A stretch of 64,000 nucleotides of DNA, taken from NCBI GenBank assembly GCA_963763085.1, contig CAVXNB010000004.1:1116001-1180000 (forward strand), in the 5' to 3' direction. Source of the DNA: CAVXNB01 sp963763085. Its GTDB lineage: Bacteria; Actinomycetota; Acidimicrobiia; Acidimicrobiales; Bog-793. Positions 34,250 through 42,206 of the stretch are shown here, one piece after another (within the stretch, counting starts at the first letter, position 1; the number at the start of each line of letters is the position of its first letter). The notes under the pieces were generated by a model, which was not told the DNA's origin, did no database searches, and was given only the letters and a program-made list of their open reading frames with translations. The position numbers and the translations under genes were made by a program.

Positions 34250-35551
34250 GTGAAAGGGCTCGCCATTGTCGCGGCGGTGTTCGTGGCTTACTCCCTCGTC
34301 GCCTCCCGGCTGGATCGTCTGTCCGTGACGCCCGCGATCGTCTTCGTCGCGACGGGCCTGATCCTCGGCGTTCAGTCGACCGGTCTGCTTCCCGACGCGA
34401 TCAGAGGCGGGACGGTAGCCGTTGAGCTGACGCTCGCGGTACTGCTGTTCGCCGACGCCTCCACGGTACGACTTGTGGACGCGCGGGCGGACGCCCGGGT
34501 TCCCATCCGACTGCTCTTGATCGGCCTCCCGCTGACGATCGTCGTCGGTACACTGCTCGCCAAAGCGGTGTACCCGACGAGCGGATGGGCGACAGCGGCC
34601 CTGATTGCGACGATCCTCAGCCCGACGGACTCGGCTCTCGGCCTTGCCGTCTATACCGACACTGCGGTCCCGGTCCGCATCCGCCGTTCGCTGAACCTCG
34701 AGAGCGGCTTGAACGACGGTCTCGTGACGCCGTTCTTCACGCTCTTTCTTGCCGTGGTCGTCTCCGAAGATCACGTCGGACCGAACAACTGGGGCCTTCA
34801 AGCGGGCAAGGAGATCGGCCTGGCAGTCGTTGCGGCCGTCGTGATCGGCGGTCTGGGCGGGTGGATGTTGACGCTGGCCCGGCGCCGGGGTTGGATGTCG
34901 CCAGCTTCCGAGCAACTCGCGGTCTTGTCCCTTGCTCTGCTCAGCTATGCGGGCTCGGTCGCGATCGGCGGGAACGGCTTCGTCGCAGCCTTTGGAGCGG
35001 GCATCGTCTTCGGGCGGACCAGCGCAGGAGAGATGCACAAGCCCGTGGAATTCACCGAAACCGTCGGCCTGGTCGGTTCCTTCGTCGTCTGGCTCCTCTT
35101 CGGGGCGCTGCTCGCACGCCCCGTCCTCACCCACAGCTTCCATCCGCGCGCCATCGTCTATGCCGCGCTCAGCTTGACTGTCGTCCGCATGCTTCCCGTC
35201 GCTCTGAGCCTGCTCGGTCTCAAGTTCCGACGCGACACGCTCTTGTTCATGGGATGGTTCGGGCCACGCGGCCTGGCCTCGGTCGTGTTCACGCTGATCG
35301 CAGTGGAGGACCTTCATCACGCCGCGGTCGCGACGGACGTGCTCGTGGAGGTCGTCGTCTGGACGGTCCTTCTGTCGGTACTGGCGCACGGGCTGAGTGC
35401 GAGACCGCTAGCCAGGGCGTATGCAGGCCGCCTCGGCCGGTTGTCCGACTTGCCCGAACTCGAAGAAGCACCCGAGCCGAGAATGCGCCGGCGCAACCTG
35501 AGTGCCGGTCCGTCTCTGCGAGCCGCACCGGCGGCGGGCGACCCATCGTGA
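34250..35551 (+). CDS. Na+/H+ antiporter of the CPA1 type
   Basis: The 433-residue product has about twelve hydrophobic segments. The core carries SPTDSALGLAVY (about 123-134), the position of the family's transport Asp, and LNLESGLNDGLVTPFF (about 148), the ND motif of electroneutral CPA1 exchangers. It exchanges H+ for Na+ or K+ at the cytoplasmic membrane; ion choice cannot be read from sequence. The start is GTG 34250. Its TGA overlaps the GTG of tsaB (GTGA), so it may be co-transcribed with the t6A genes. Confidence 0.88.
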   Translation: MKGLAIVAAVFVAYSLVASRLDRLSVTPAIVFVATGLILGVQSTGLLPDAIRGGTVAVELTLAVLLFADASTVRLVDARADARVPIRLLLIGLPLTIVVGTLLAKAVYPTSGWATAALIATILSPTDSALGLAVYTDTAVPVRIRRSLNLESGLNDGLVTPFFTLFLAVVVSEDHVGPNNWGLQAGKEIGLAVVAAVVIGGLGGWMLTLARRRGWMSPASEQLAVLSLALLSYAGSVAIGGNGFVAAFGAGIVFGRTSAGEMHKPVEFTETVGLVGSFVVWLLFGALLARPVLTHSFHPRAIVYAALSLTVVRMLPVALSLLGLKFRRDTLLFMGWFGPRGLASVVFTLIAVEDLHHAAVATDVLVEVVVWTVLLSVLAHGLSARPLARAYAGRLGRLSDLPELEEAPEPRMRRRNLSAGPSLRAAPAAGDPS

Positions 35552-36282
35552 AGATCCTCGCCATCGAGACGGCGACGATCGAAGTCGGCGTCGCGATCGC
35601 CGACGATTCCGGCCTTGTTGCCACGGTCACCGCGCGCCCTGGACGTCGTCAGGTCGAGACGCTGCACCCGATGGTCGCCGATGCCTGCCGGCTCGCCCGG
35701 ATCTCGCTCCCCGAGCTCGATGCGATCGCGGTGGACGTCGGCCCGGGGTTGTTCACAGGACTCCGTGTAGGCGTCGCCGCCGCCAAGGCGCTGGCCGGCG
35801 CCCTCGGAATCCCCGTGGTCACGGCGACGAGCCTCGATGTGCTGGTCGCCGGGTTCCCGGACGGGATCGCGGTCGTGATCCCCGTGATCGACATGCGCCG
35901 GGGTGATGTCGCGTGGCTGATGCCGGGCGAGGCGGCGGGCCAGCCTCGGGTCGGAAGGCCGGAGCAGCTGGCTGCGGAGCTCGCGGCCGAGTTCCCCGCC
36001 GGCCGGCCGGCTCCGACATCAGGCGCCGGCGTCGTCGTGCTCGCCGGCGACGGCGCGCTCCGCTACGCCGAGCAGCTCGCGAGCTGCCTGGCGCCCGAGC
36101 CGGTCTTCGCGGGCACCGAGTTCGCCGCTCCGCGGGTAGGGTCGCTGGCCGTGCTGGCTTTTTCGGCCATGAAGGCGGGGCGCTTCTCCGATCCTGCGGG
36201 CGTGCGCCCCCTCTACGGGCGAGAGGCCGACGCGCGTATCAACTGGAGCTCGCGCGAGGGCCGCACGGCGGTGACCGAGTGA
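35548..36282 (+). CDS. tsaB: tRNA threonylcarbamoyladenosine biosynthesis protein TsaB
   Basis: TsaB is the structural partner of TsaD in t6A synthesis. The 244-residue product starts MKILAIETATIEVGVAIADDSG. It has ETLHPMVADACRLA and the conserved AVDVGPGLFTGLRVGVAAAKALAGAL (about 63-88). The ASKHA fold lacks the metal-binding HxxxH of TsaD, as expected. GTG 35548 overlaps the antiporter stop and its TGA (36280-36282) overlaps the GTG of rimI. Confidence 0.95.
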   Translation: MKILAIETATIEVGVAIADDSGLVATVTARPGRRQVETLHPMVADACRLARISLPELDAIAVDVGPGLFTGLRVGVAAAKALAGALGIPVVTATSLDVLVAGFPDGIAVVIPVIDMRRGDVAWLMPGEAAGQPRVGRPEQLAAELAAEFPAGRPAPTSGAGVVVLAGDGALRYAEQLASCLAPEPVFAGTEFAAPRVGSLAVLAFSAMKAGRFSDPAGVRPLYGREADARINWSSREGRTAVTE

Positions 36283-36976
36283 CCAACGTGCGTTCGATGT
36301 TCCACCTCCCGTCGGGACGTGGCCGCAACGCCCTGAAGGCTCCCGAGGTCGTGTCGGACTCCGACGAGGCAGTGATCGAGCTGGTGCCGATGCGGCGCCG
36401 CCATCTGAAGGCCGTCATCGCCATCGAACAGCGCATCTTTCCGAGCCCCTGGTCGATCGGGCTCTACCTGGGCGAGCTCTCGCAACCGGCGACGCGTGCC
36501 TACTACGTGGCCCGCGTCGGGCCTGACGTCGTCGGCTACGCCGGGATGATGATGGTCGTCGGCGAGGCGCACGTCACCAACATCGGGGTGGCCCCGGAAT
36601 GGCAGCGTCACGGCGTCGGGCGCCGGTTGCTCCTGCAGCTCGCCCGCGAAGCGCGTCGTCGCTCGGCTCAGCACCTGACTCTCGAGGTGCGGGTGTCGAA
36701 TGTGGGGGCGCAGGAGCTGTACCGCGAGTTCGGTTTCGTGCCGGCCGGCATCCGCAAGAACTACTACGCCGAGGTGAACGAGGACGCGCTCATCATGTGG
36801 GCCCATGACGTCGAAAGCGACCAGTACGGCCGCCGTCTCGACGCGATCGAGGCCCGGCTGCCGCCGGAGGGCCGGCTCGGGCATGGAAGCGGTCCGGCAC
36901 CGGAGGGCGTCCCGGCACGAGAAGACGGCCCCGAACCGGACGAGGCGGCGCGGCGCCGGTCACACCCGGCCGGTGA
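36279..36976 (+). CDS. rimI: Ribosomal-protein-alanine N-acetyltransferase RimI-like, C-terminus uncertain
   Basis: The GNAT protein begins at GTG 36279, overlapping the tsaB stop. Key pieces are VPMRRRHLKAVIAIEQRIFPSPWS, the acetyl-CoA loop VAPEWQRHGVGRRLL (about 103-117), LEVRVSNVGAQELYREFGF and KNYYAEVNEDALIMW. After about residue 195 the frame as written has no stop until 37589, deep inside tsaD, which is implausible. A one-base shift before 36970 would stop it at TGA 36974-36976, overlapping the tsaD GTG like its other neighbours. The conserved domain itself is intact. Confidence 0.88.
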
Positions 36977-38016
36977 ACGGCCGGGGTCGCGTTCTCGGCA
37001 TCGAGACCTCGTGCGACGAGACGGCCGCGGCGGTGGTGGACAAGGGCAGGACCGTGGTCACGTCCGTGGTGTCGAGTCAGGTCGACCTCCACGCCCGCTA
37101 CGGGGGCGTCGTGCCCGAGCTGGCCGGGCGTGCCCATGTCGAGCTCGCCCTGCCGGTCGTGACCGATGCCCTGGAAGGCGCCGGCCTCGACCGCCGTGGA
37201 CGAGCGTTCGACCGCCCGGACGGTCCGGTCGGGATCGACGCGGTCGCGGCCACGATCGGCCCGGGACTCATCGGGGCTCTCCTCGTGGGCGTCAGCACAG
37301 CCAAGGCGCTCGCTCTGGCTTGGGACGTTCCCTTCGTGGGCGTCAACCATCTCGAGGGCCACCTCTACGCGGCCCTGCTGGAGAGACCCGACCTGGAATT
37401 GCCCGTGGTGGTCCTCCTCGTGTCCGGGGGGCACACGTTGCTCGTGGCGTTGGACGCGCCGGGCAGCTATTCGGTGCTCGGGGCGACGGTCGACGACGCG
37501 GCGGGCGAAGCGTTCGACAAAGTGGCCCGCTACCTCGGCCTCGGCTACCCCGGCGGCCCCGAGATCGACCGGCTGGCGCTGTCGGGTGATCCTGGCGCCA
37601 TCCGCTTTCCCAGGGCATCGCCCGAAGGCCGGTTCGACTTCTCCTTCTCCGGGGTCAAGACCGCCGTCGTCAATTACGTGCGGGCCCACCCGGAGGTCAC
37701 GAACGCGGACGTCGCGGCCTCGTTCCAGGAAGCAGTCGTGGACGTGCTCGTCGCCAAGTCGCTCGCGGCGGCCGAGGAGATCGGGGCAAGGGGCGGCTGC
37801 CTGGCCGGGGGGGTGGCGGCGAATTCATCGCTGCGGGAACGTTTTGCGGGGGCTTTCGCCGCCCGGGGGCTCGAGTCGTACCTTCCGAGCCGAGAGATGT
37901 GCACGGACAACGCCGCCATGATCGCCGCGGCGGGCTATTTCGAGCTCCAGCGGTCCGGCCCGACACCACTGGACGCCGGCGCAGTCCCTGACCTGCACCT
38001 TCGCGGCAGGAAGTAG
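36973..38016 (+). CDS. tsaD: tRNA N6-adenosine threonylcarbamoyltransferase TsaD
   Basis: TsaD transfers threonylcarbamoyl to A37 of tRNA. GTG 36973 gives 347 residues beginning MNGRGRVLGIETSCDETAAAVVDKG. The metal-binding site is HxxxH in NHLEGHLYAA (about 121-130). Further ASKHA signatures are VLLVSGGHTLLV, GEAFDKVARYLGLGYPGGP and GGVAANSSLRERF. Upstream in-frame starts from 36805 lie inside rimI and are rejected. groES-groEL follow after a CIRCE operator. Confidence 0.96.
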   Translation: MNGRGRVLGIETSCDETAAAVVDKGRTVVTSVVSSQVDLHARYGGVVPELAGRAHVELALPVVTDALEGAGLDRRGRAFDRPDGPVGIDAVAATIGPGLIGALLVGVSTAKALALAWDVPFVGVNHLEGHLYAALLERPDLELPVVVLLVSGGHTLLVALDAPGSYSVLGATVDDAAGEAFDKVARYLGLGYPGGPEIDRLALSGDPGAIRFPRASPEGRFDFSFSGVKTAVVNYVRAHPEVTNADVAASFQEAVVDVLVAKSLAAAEEIGARGGCLAGGVAANSSLRERFAGAFAARGLESYLPSREMCTDNAAMIAAAGYFELQRSGPTPLDAGAVPDLHLRGRK

Positions 38017-38060
38017 CACTCTCCCCCCGCGGTTGCCAGACGCGCCGAGTGCCGGTATCG

Positions 38061-38087
38061 TTGGCACTCGTAAGTCGAGAGTGCTAA
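38061..38087 (+). promoter_or_regulatory. CIRCE operator for the HrcA heat-shock repressor
   Basis: TTGGCACTC (38061-38069), nine bases, then GAGTGCTAA (38079-38087). This matches the CIRCE consensus TTAGCACTC-N9-GAGTGCTAA with one mismatch in the left arm. It ends 26 bases before the groES ATG, so it would cover the transcription start or leader of groES-groEL. HrcA is not coded in the window. Confidence 0.95.
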
Positions 38088-38113
38088 TGGAGCCAGACAG
38101 GAGGCCCCCTGAA

Positions 38114-38407
38114 ATGAAGTTGCAGCCCCTGGACGACCGCATCGTCGTTCGGCCGAGCGAGTCCGAAGAGATGACCGCATCCGGCCTTGTCATCCCCGAC
38201 ACGGCGAAGGAGAAGCCCCAACAGGGCGAGGTTCTCGCGGTAGGCCCGGGTCGGCGTACCGAGGCCACCGGCGAGCTCGTCCCCTTGGACGTGGCCGTCG
38301 GTGACAAGGTCGTCTACTCGAAATATGGAGGGACAGAGATCACCCACGACGGTGAGGAGCTGTTGATCCTCTCCAGCCGCGACGTGTTGGCAAAGGTCAG
38401 CGCCTGA
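38114..38407 (+). CDS. groES: Co-chaperonin GroES
   Basis: GroES caps the GroEL folding chamber. The 97-residue product starts MKLQPLDDRIVVRPSESEE, has the mobile loop TASGLVIPDTAKEKPQQGEVLAVGPG (about 22-47) and ends LILSSRDVLAKVSA. ATG 38114 matches the family start; the open frame upstream covers the CIRCE site and is not coding. Its TGA overlaps the groEL ATG. Control by HrcA through the CIRCE site is expected. Confidence 0.98.
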   Translation: MKLQPLDDRIVVRPSESEEMTASGLVIPDTAKEKPQQGEVLAVGPGRRTEATGELVPLDVAVGDKVVYSKYGGTEITHDGEELLILSSRDVLAKVSA

Positions 38408-40044
38408 TGCCGAAGACGCTAGTTTTCGACGAGCACGCGAGGCGCCGGCTCGAGTCCGGCGTCAACAAGCTTGCCGACACCGTCAAGGTGACGCTCGGGC
38501 CGAAGGGCCGGAACGTCGTGCTCGACAAGAAGTTCGGCGCACCGACCATCACCAACGACGGCGTCACGATCGCCCGCGACATCGAGCTCGACGACCACTT
38601 CGAGAACATGGGCGCTCAGCTCGTGAAGGAAGTCGCGACGAAGACCAACGACGTGGCAGGTGACGGGACGACCACCGCAACCGTGCTGGCCCAGGCGCTG
38701 GTCCGCGAGGGCCTTCGCAACGTGGCGGCCGGCGCCAACCCGATGTCGCTCAAGCGCGGTATCGAGAAGGCCGTGGCGGCAGCCGTCAAGTCGATCCACA
38801 GCCAGGCCAAGGAGATCGAGGGCCGCCGGGAGATCGCCCAGGTGGCAGCCATCTCGGCCGCGGACGCCTCCATCGGTGAGGTGCTGGCCGACGCGATCGA
38901 CAAGGTCGGCAAGGACGGGACCGTCACTGTCGAGGAGTCCAACACCTTCGGGCTCGAGCTCGAGTTCACCGAGGGCATGCAGTTCGACAAGGGCTTCCTC
39001 TCGCCGTACTTCGTGACCGATCCCGAGCGCCAGGAGGCGGTCCTGGAGGACCCCTACCTGCTCATCGCGAACAGCAAGATCTCCTCGGTCCACGATCTGC
39101 TCCCCGTGCTCGAAAAGGTCATGCAGACGGGCAAGCCCCTGCTGATCATCTCCGAGGACGTGGACGGAGAGGCCCTGGCGACGCTGGTCGTCAACAAGAT
39201 CCGTGGGCTCTTCCAGTCCGTCGCCGTGAAGGCGCCCGGATTCGGCGAGCGACGCAAGGCCATGCTCGGTGACCTCGCCGTTCTCACGGGTGCGCAGCTC
39301 ATCTCCGAGGAGGTCGGGCTCAAGCTCGAGAACACGTCTCTCGACCTGCTGGGCCGGGCCCGGCGCGTCGTCGTCACCAAGGACGACACGACGATCGTCG
39401 ACGGCGGCGGTTCGCCCGACGAGGTGAAGGGCCGGATCTCCCAGATCAAGCGGGAGATCGAGGAGACGGACTCCGACTGGGACCGTGAGAAGCTCCAGGA
39501 GCGCCTCGCCAAGCTCGCCGGCGGCGTTGCCGTCGTGAAGGTGGGCGCGGCGACCGAGATCGAGCTCAAGGAGAAGAAGCACCGCATCGAGGACGCACTG
39601 TCCGCGACGCGTGCGGCGATCGAGGAGGGCATCGTCGCCGGCGGCGGCACCGCTCTCGTCCGAAGCCGTGTAGCGGTGCTCAAAGTTGCCGAGACCCTGA
39701 CGGGCGACGAGGCCACGGGTGCGACCATCGTCGCTCGTTCGCTGGCCGAGCCGCTCAAGTGGATCGCCATCAATGCGGGCTTCGAGGGCGCGGTCATGGT
39801 GCAGGAGGTCGAGAAGGCCAAGGGCACTATGGGCTTGAACGCGCTCACCGGGAAGATCGAGGACCTCGTCAAGGCGGGCGTCATCGATCCGACGAAGGTG
39901 ACCCGCTCGGCGTTGCAGAACGCGGCGTCGATCGCCGCCTTGCTGCTCACGACCGAGGCGCTCATCGCCGACAAGCCGGAGAAGTCCGACGGCGGCGCCG
40001 CTGCCGCAGCCATGGCAGCCGGCGGCGGCATGGGGATGATGTAA
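38407..40044 (+). CDS. groEL: Chaperonin GroEL
   Basis: GroEL is the 60-kDa ring chaperonin. The 545-residue product starts MPKTLVFDEHARRRLESGVNKLADTVK. It has the ATP-binding GPKGRNVVLDKKFG and VAGDGTTTATVLAQ (Asp87 region). The equatorial AAIEEGIVAGGGTALV and a C-terminal Gly/Met-rich tail ending GGGMGMM are also present. An intact Gly/Met tail suggests the main housekeeping chaperonin rather than the His-rich GroEL1 paralogue found in many actinobacteria. A strong hairpin follows the stop. Confidence 0.98.
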   Translation: MPKTLVFDEHARRRLESGVNKLADTVKVTLGPKGRNVVLDKKFGAPTITNDGVTIARDIELDDHFENMGAQLVKEVATKTNDVAGDGTTTATVLAQALVREGLRNVAAGANPMSLKRGIEKAVAAAVKSIHSQAKEIEGRREIAQVAAISAADASIGEVLADAIDKVGKDGTVTVEESNTFGLELEFTEGMQFDKGFLSPYFVTDPERQEAVLEDPYLLIANSKISSVHDLLPVLEKVMQTGKPLLIISEDVDGEALATLVVNKIRGLFQSVAVKAPGFGERRKAMLGDLAVLTGAQLISEEVGLKLENTSLDLLGRARRVVVTKDDTTIVDGGGSPDEVKGRISQIKREIEETDSDWDREKLQERLAKLAGGVAVVKVGAATEIELKEKKHRIEDALSATRAAIEEGIVAGGGTALVRSRVAVLKVAETLTGDEATGATIVARSLAEPLKWIAINAGFEGAVMVQEVEKAKGTMGLNALTGKIEDLVKAGVIDPTKVTRSALQNAASIAALLLTTEALIADKPEKSDGGAAAAAMAAGGGMGMM

Positions 40045-40070
40045 CTCCAGCCTTCCGCTTCACCGAAATC

Positions 40071-40110
40071 GCGACACCAGCAGCCGGGCCTTGGGCCCGG
40101 CTGCTGTCGC
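40071..40110 (+). terminator. Strong GC-rich hairpin after groEL
   Basis: CAGCAGCCGGGCC (40078-40090) pairs with GGCCCGGCTGCTG (40094-40106) around a three-base loop. GCGA (40071-40074) can pair with TCGC (40107-40110) beyond a small bulge. It begins 27 bases after the groEL stop and 25 bases before the Nudix gene. No T-run follows. Confidence 0.75.
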
Positions 40111-40134
40111 GAGGGCGCTGACTACACTTCGCCC

Positions 40135-40943
40135 GTGACGGCGTCCCGGGCACGCCAGCTGATCCCCCGGCCGCCGTGGACCTACCGTGTCGAGCCGCCC
40201 GTCGACGGGCTCGAGGTCGTCGATGCGGCCTCCGGGCTCTCGATGGGTGCCGTGCGCGGCGCGTTCGGGGCCGGATCGGGCGGCGGGGCCGGATCGGGCG
40301 GCGGGGGCGGATCGGCGGCGGGCCGGCGGCCCGCACTGCCGGGGCCGGATCGGCCCGCACCGGGATGGAGCGCGACCCGGGCGCGGCGGTGCTGATCACG
40401 CTCGTCCCGGACGACGAAGGCTCAGAGGGTCGCCCCGCATCGCCCGAATCGCCGGCGTCGGTGGTCCTCATCAGGCGGGCGACATCGCTCCGCGCGAATC
40501 CCGGCGAGATCGCCTTCCCGGGCGGCCGCATCGAAACGGGCGAGGATCCCCTCGCAGCCGCGCTGCGAGAGGCCGAGGAAGAGGTGGCCCTCAGAGCAGC
40601 CGACGTGGACGTGCTCGATCGGCTCCCGACGCTCGAGCGCTCGAACCGGTTGGGGCCGGTCATCCTGCCGTTCGTGGCCGCCGCGTCGAGGCGGCCGGTG
40701 CTGACGCCCAACCCGGAGGAGGTCGAGAGCGTGCTGATCGTCCCGCTCGCCGAGCTCGTGGCCCCCGGCCGGTACTGGCAGGAGCGGTGGGACGCCGCCG
40801 GCGCCCCCGACCGGACCATGCACTTCTTCGATCTGGGCGAGGACGTGATCTGGGGCGCGACGGCCTGGATGCTGTATCTGTTCCTGTTCCGCCTGCTCAG
40901 GGGTCAGGAGGGATCAAGCGTCGGGCCTGACGGCGAACATTAG
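40135..40943 (+). CDS. Nudix hydrolase, CoA-pyrophosphatase-like, with apparent frameshift
   Basis: GTG 40135 opens MTASRARQLIPRPPWTYRVEPP, then a Gly/Ser-rich repeat, then ALPGPDRPAPGW. The frame breaks near 40380 and continues AAVLITLVPDDEG with the Nudix domain. The Nudix box is GRIETGEDPLAAALREAEEEVAL; the usual Gly near its end is Ala. The text upstream and downstream (PFVAAASRRPVLTPNPEEVESV) resembles NudL/CoAse proteins that cleave CoA derivatives. An ATG at 40364 gives a shorter, unbroken form with the full Nudix domain. Confidence 0.82.
40267..40320 (+). repeat. Three 18-bp Gly/Ser-coding repeats in the Nudix gene
   Basis: GGGGCCGGATCGGGCGGC occurs at 40267-40284 and 40285-40302, and a shortened variant follows to about 40320. 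In frame it codes GAGSGG-like repeats that form a flexible linker before the Nudix core. The unit could arise by replication slippage in GC-rich DNA. Confidence 0.8.
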
Positions 40944-40984
40944 GCTGGCGCACGAACACGGAGCCCGAGACGGGGAGGCAGCGC

Positions 40985-42148
40985 GTGGCTGAGGTCGAGA
41001 TCGGAATCGGGAAGTCCGGGCGGCGGGCGTACGGATTCGACGACATCGCGATCGTTCCGTCGAGGCGCACGCGGGACCCCGAGGACGTGGACATCTCCTG
41101 GGAGATCGACGCGTTCCGTTTCGAGCTGCCGCTCATGGCGTCGGCCATGGACGGCGTCGTCAGCCCTTCGACGGCGATCGAGATCGGCCGCCTCGGCGGC
41201 GTCGGCGTGCTGAACCTGGAGGGCCTCTGGACCCGCTACGAGGACCCCGAGCCTTATCTGGTCGAGATCGCCGGGCTCCCTCCGGAGAAGGCGACCGCCC
41301 GCATGCAGCAGATCTACACCGAGCCGTTCAAGCCGGAGCTCGTGAGGCAGCGCATCCAGGAGATCAAGGAGGCCGGGGTGACCGCCTGCGGCTCGGTGAC
41401 GCCGCAGCGGACCGCCGAGCTGGCCGGCGCCCTGCTCGAGGCCGAGCTCGACCTGCTCGTGATACAGGGGACGGTGGTGTCGGCGGAGCATGTCTCGAGG
41501 ACGAGTGAGCCGCTCAACTTGAAGCGGTTCATCCGCGACTTCGACATCCCCGTCGTCGTCGGAGGCTGTGCGTCCTATCCCGCCGCTCTGCACCTCATGC
41601 GCACGGGCGCCGCCGGCGTCCTCGTCGGCGTCGGCCCAGGCAACGCCTGCACGACCCGGGGCGTGCTGGGCATCGGGGTGCCGCAGGCGACAGCGATCGC
41701 GGACGCCGCCGGCGCCAGGTCGCGCCACCTGGAAGAGACCGGCGTCTACGTCCAGGTGATCGCCGACGGCGGCATGAGCCGCGGCGGCGACATCGCAAAG
41801 GCGATCGCGTGCGGGGCTGACGCGGTCATGATCGGGTCCCCGCTCGCAGCGGCCTACGAGGCGCCCGGCCGCGGTTACCACTGGGGCATGGCGACGTTCC
41901 ACCCGACGCTGCCGCGGGGCGCGCGGGTGAAGGTGGAACGGCGCGGGACGATCCGCGAGATCCTGCTCGGGCCGGCGCACGAGAACGACGGACGCATGAA
42001 CCTGTTCGGAGCGCTTCGCACCTCGATGGCCACCTGCGGCTACGAGACCGTCCGCGAGTTCCACAAGGCCGAGGTGATGGTGGCGCCGGCGCTGCAGACC
42101 GAGGGCAAGCAGCTCCAGCGGGCCCAGTCGGTCGGCATGGGGAGCTGA
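40985..42148 (+). CDS. guaB3: GuaB3 family IMP dehydrogenase-related protein
   Basis: The 387-residue product is of the GuaB3 type typical of actinobacteria, without CBS domains. It starts MAEVEIGIGKSGRRAYGFDDIAIVPSRRTRDPEDVD. The flavin-free TIM barrel has LMASAMDGVVS, VVVGGCASYPAALHLM and the active-site loop VGPGNACTTRGVLGIGVPQ (about 217-235) with catalytic Cys. QVIADGGMSRGGDIAKAIACGADAVMIG is the phosphate-binding part. The closeness to guaA fits a role in guanine nucleotide synthesis, but the exact activity of GuaB3 proteins (IMP oxidation or GMP reduction) is not fixed by sequence. Confidence 0.92.
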   Translation: MAEVEIGIGKSGRRAYGFDDIAIVPSRRTRDPEDVDISWEIDAFRFELPLMASAMDGVVSPSTAIEIGRLGGVGVLNLEGLWTRYEDPEPYLVEIAGLPPEKATARMQQIYTEPFKPELVRQRIQEIKEAGVTACGSVTPQRTAELAGALLEAELDLLVIQGTVVSAEHVSRTSEPLNLKRFIRDFDIPVVVGGCASYPAALHLMRTGAAGVLVGVGPGNACTTRGVLGIGVPQATAIADAAGARSRHLEETGVYVQVIADGGMSRGGDIAKAIACGADAVMIGSPLAAAYEAPGRGYHWGMATFHPTLPRGARVKVERRGTIREILLGPAHENDGRMNLFGALRTSMATCGYETVREFHKAEVMVAPALQTEGKQLQRAQSVGMGS

Positions 42149-42206
42149 CGCCGGCCCCAATGTGACACTCCGGCCCCGGCGCCGCCGGCGCTGGTAGCTT
42201 CGGGAG

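Noticed and set aside
35913..37589. 558-residue plus-strand frame spanning tsaB, rimI and tsaD
   Set aside because: Only the stretch from 36279 to about 36900 codes for a family-like protein (RimI); the rest overlaps better genes in other frames.
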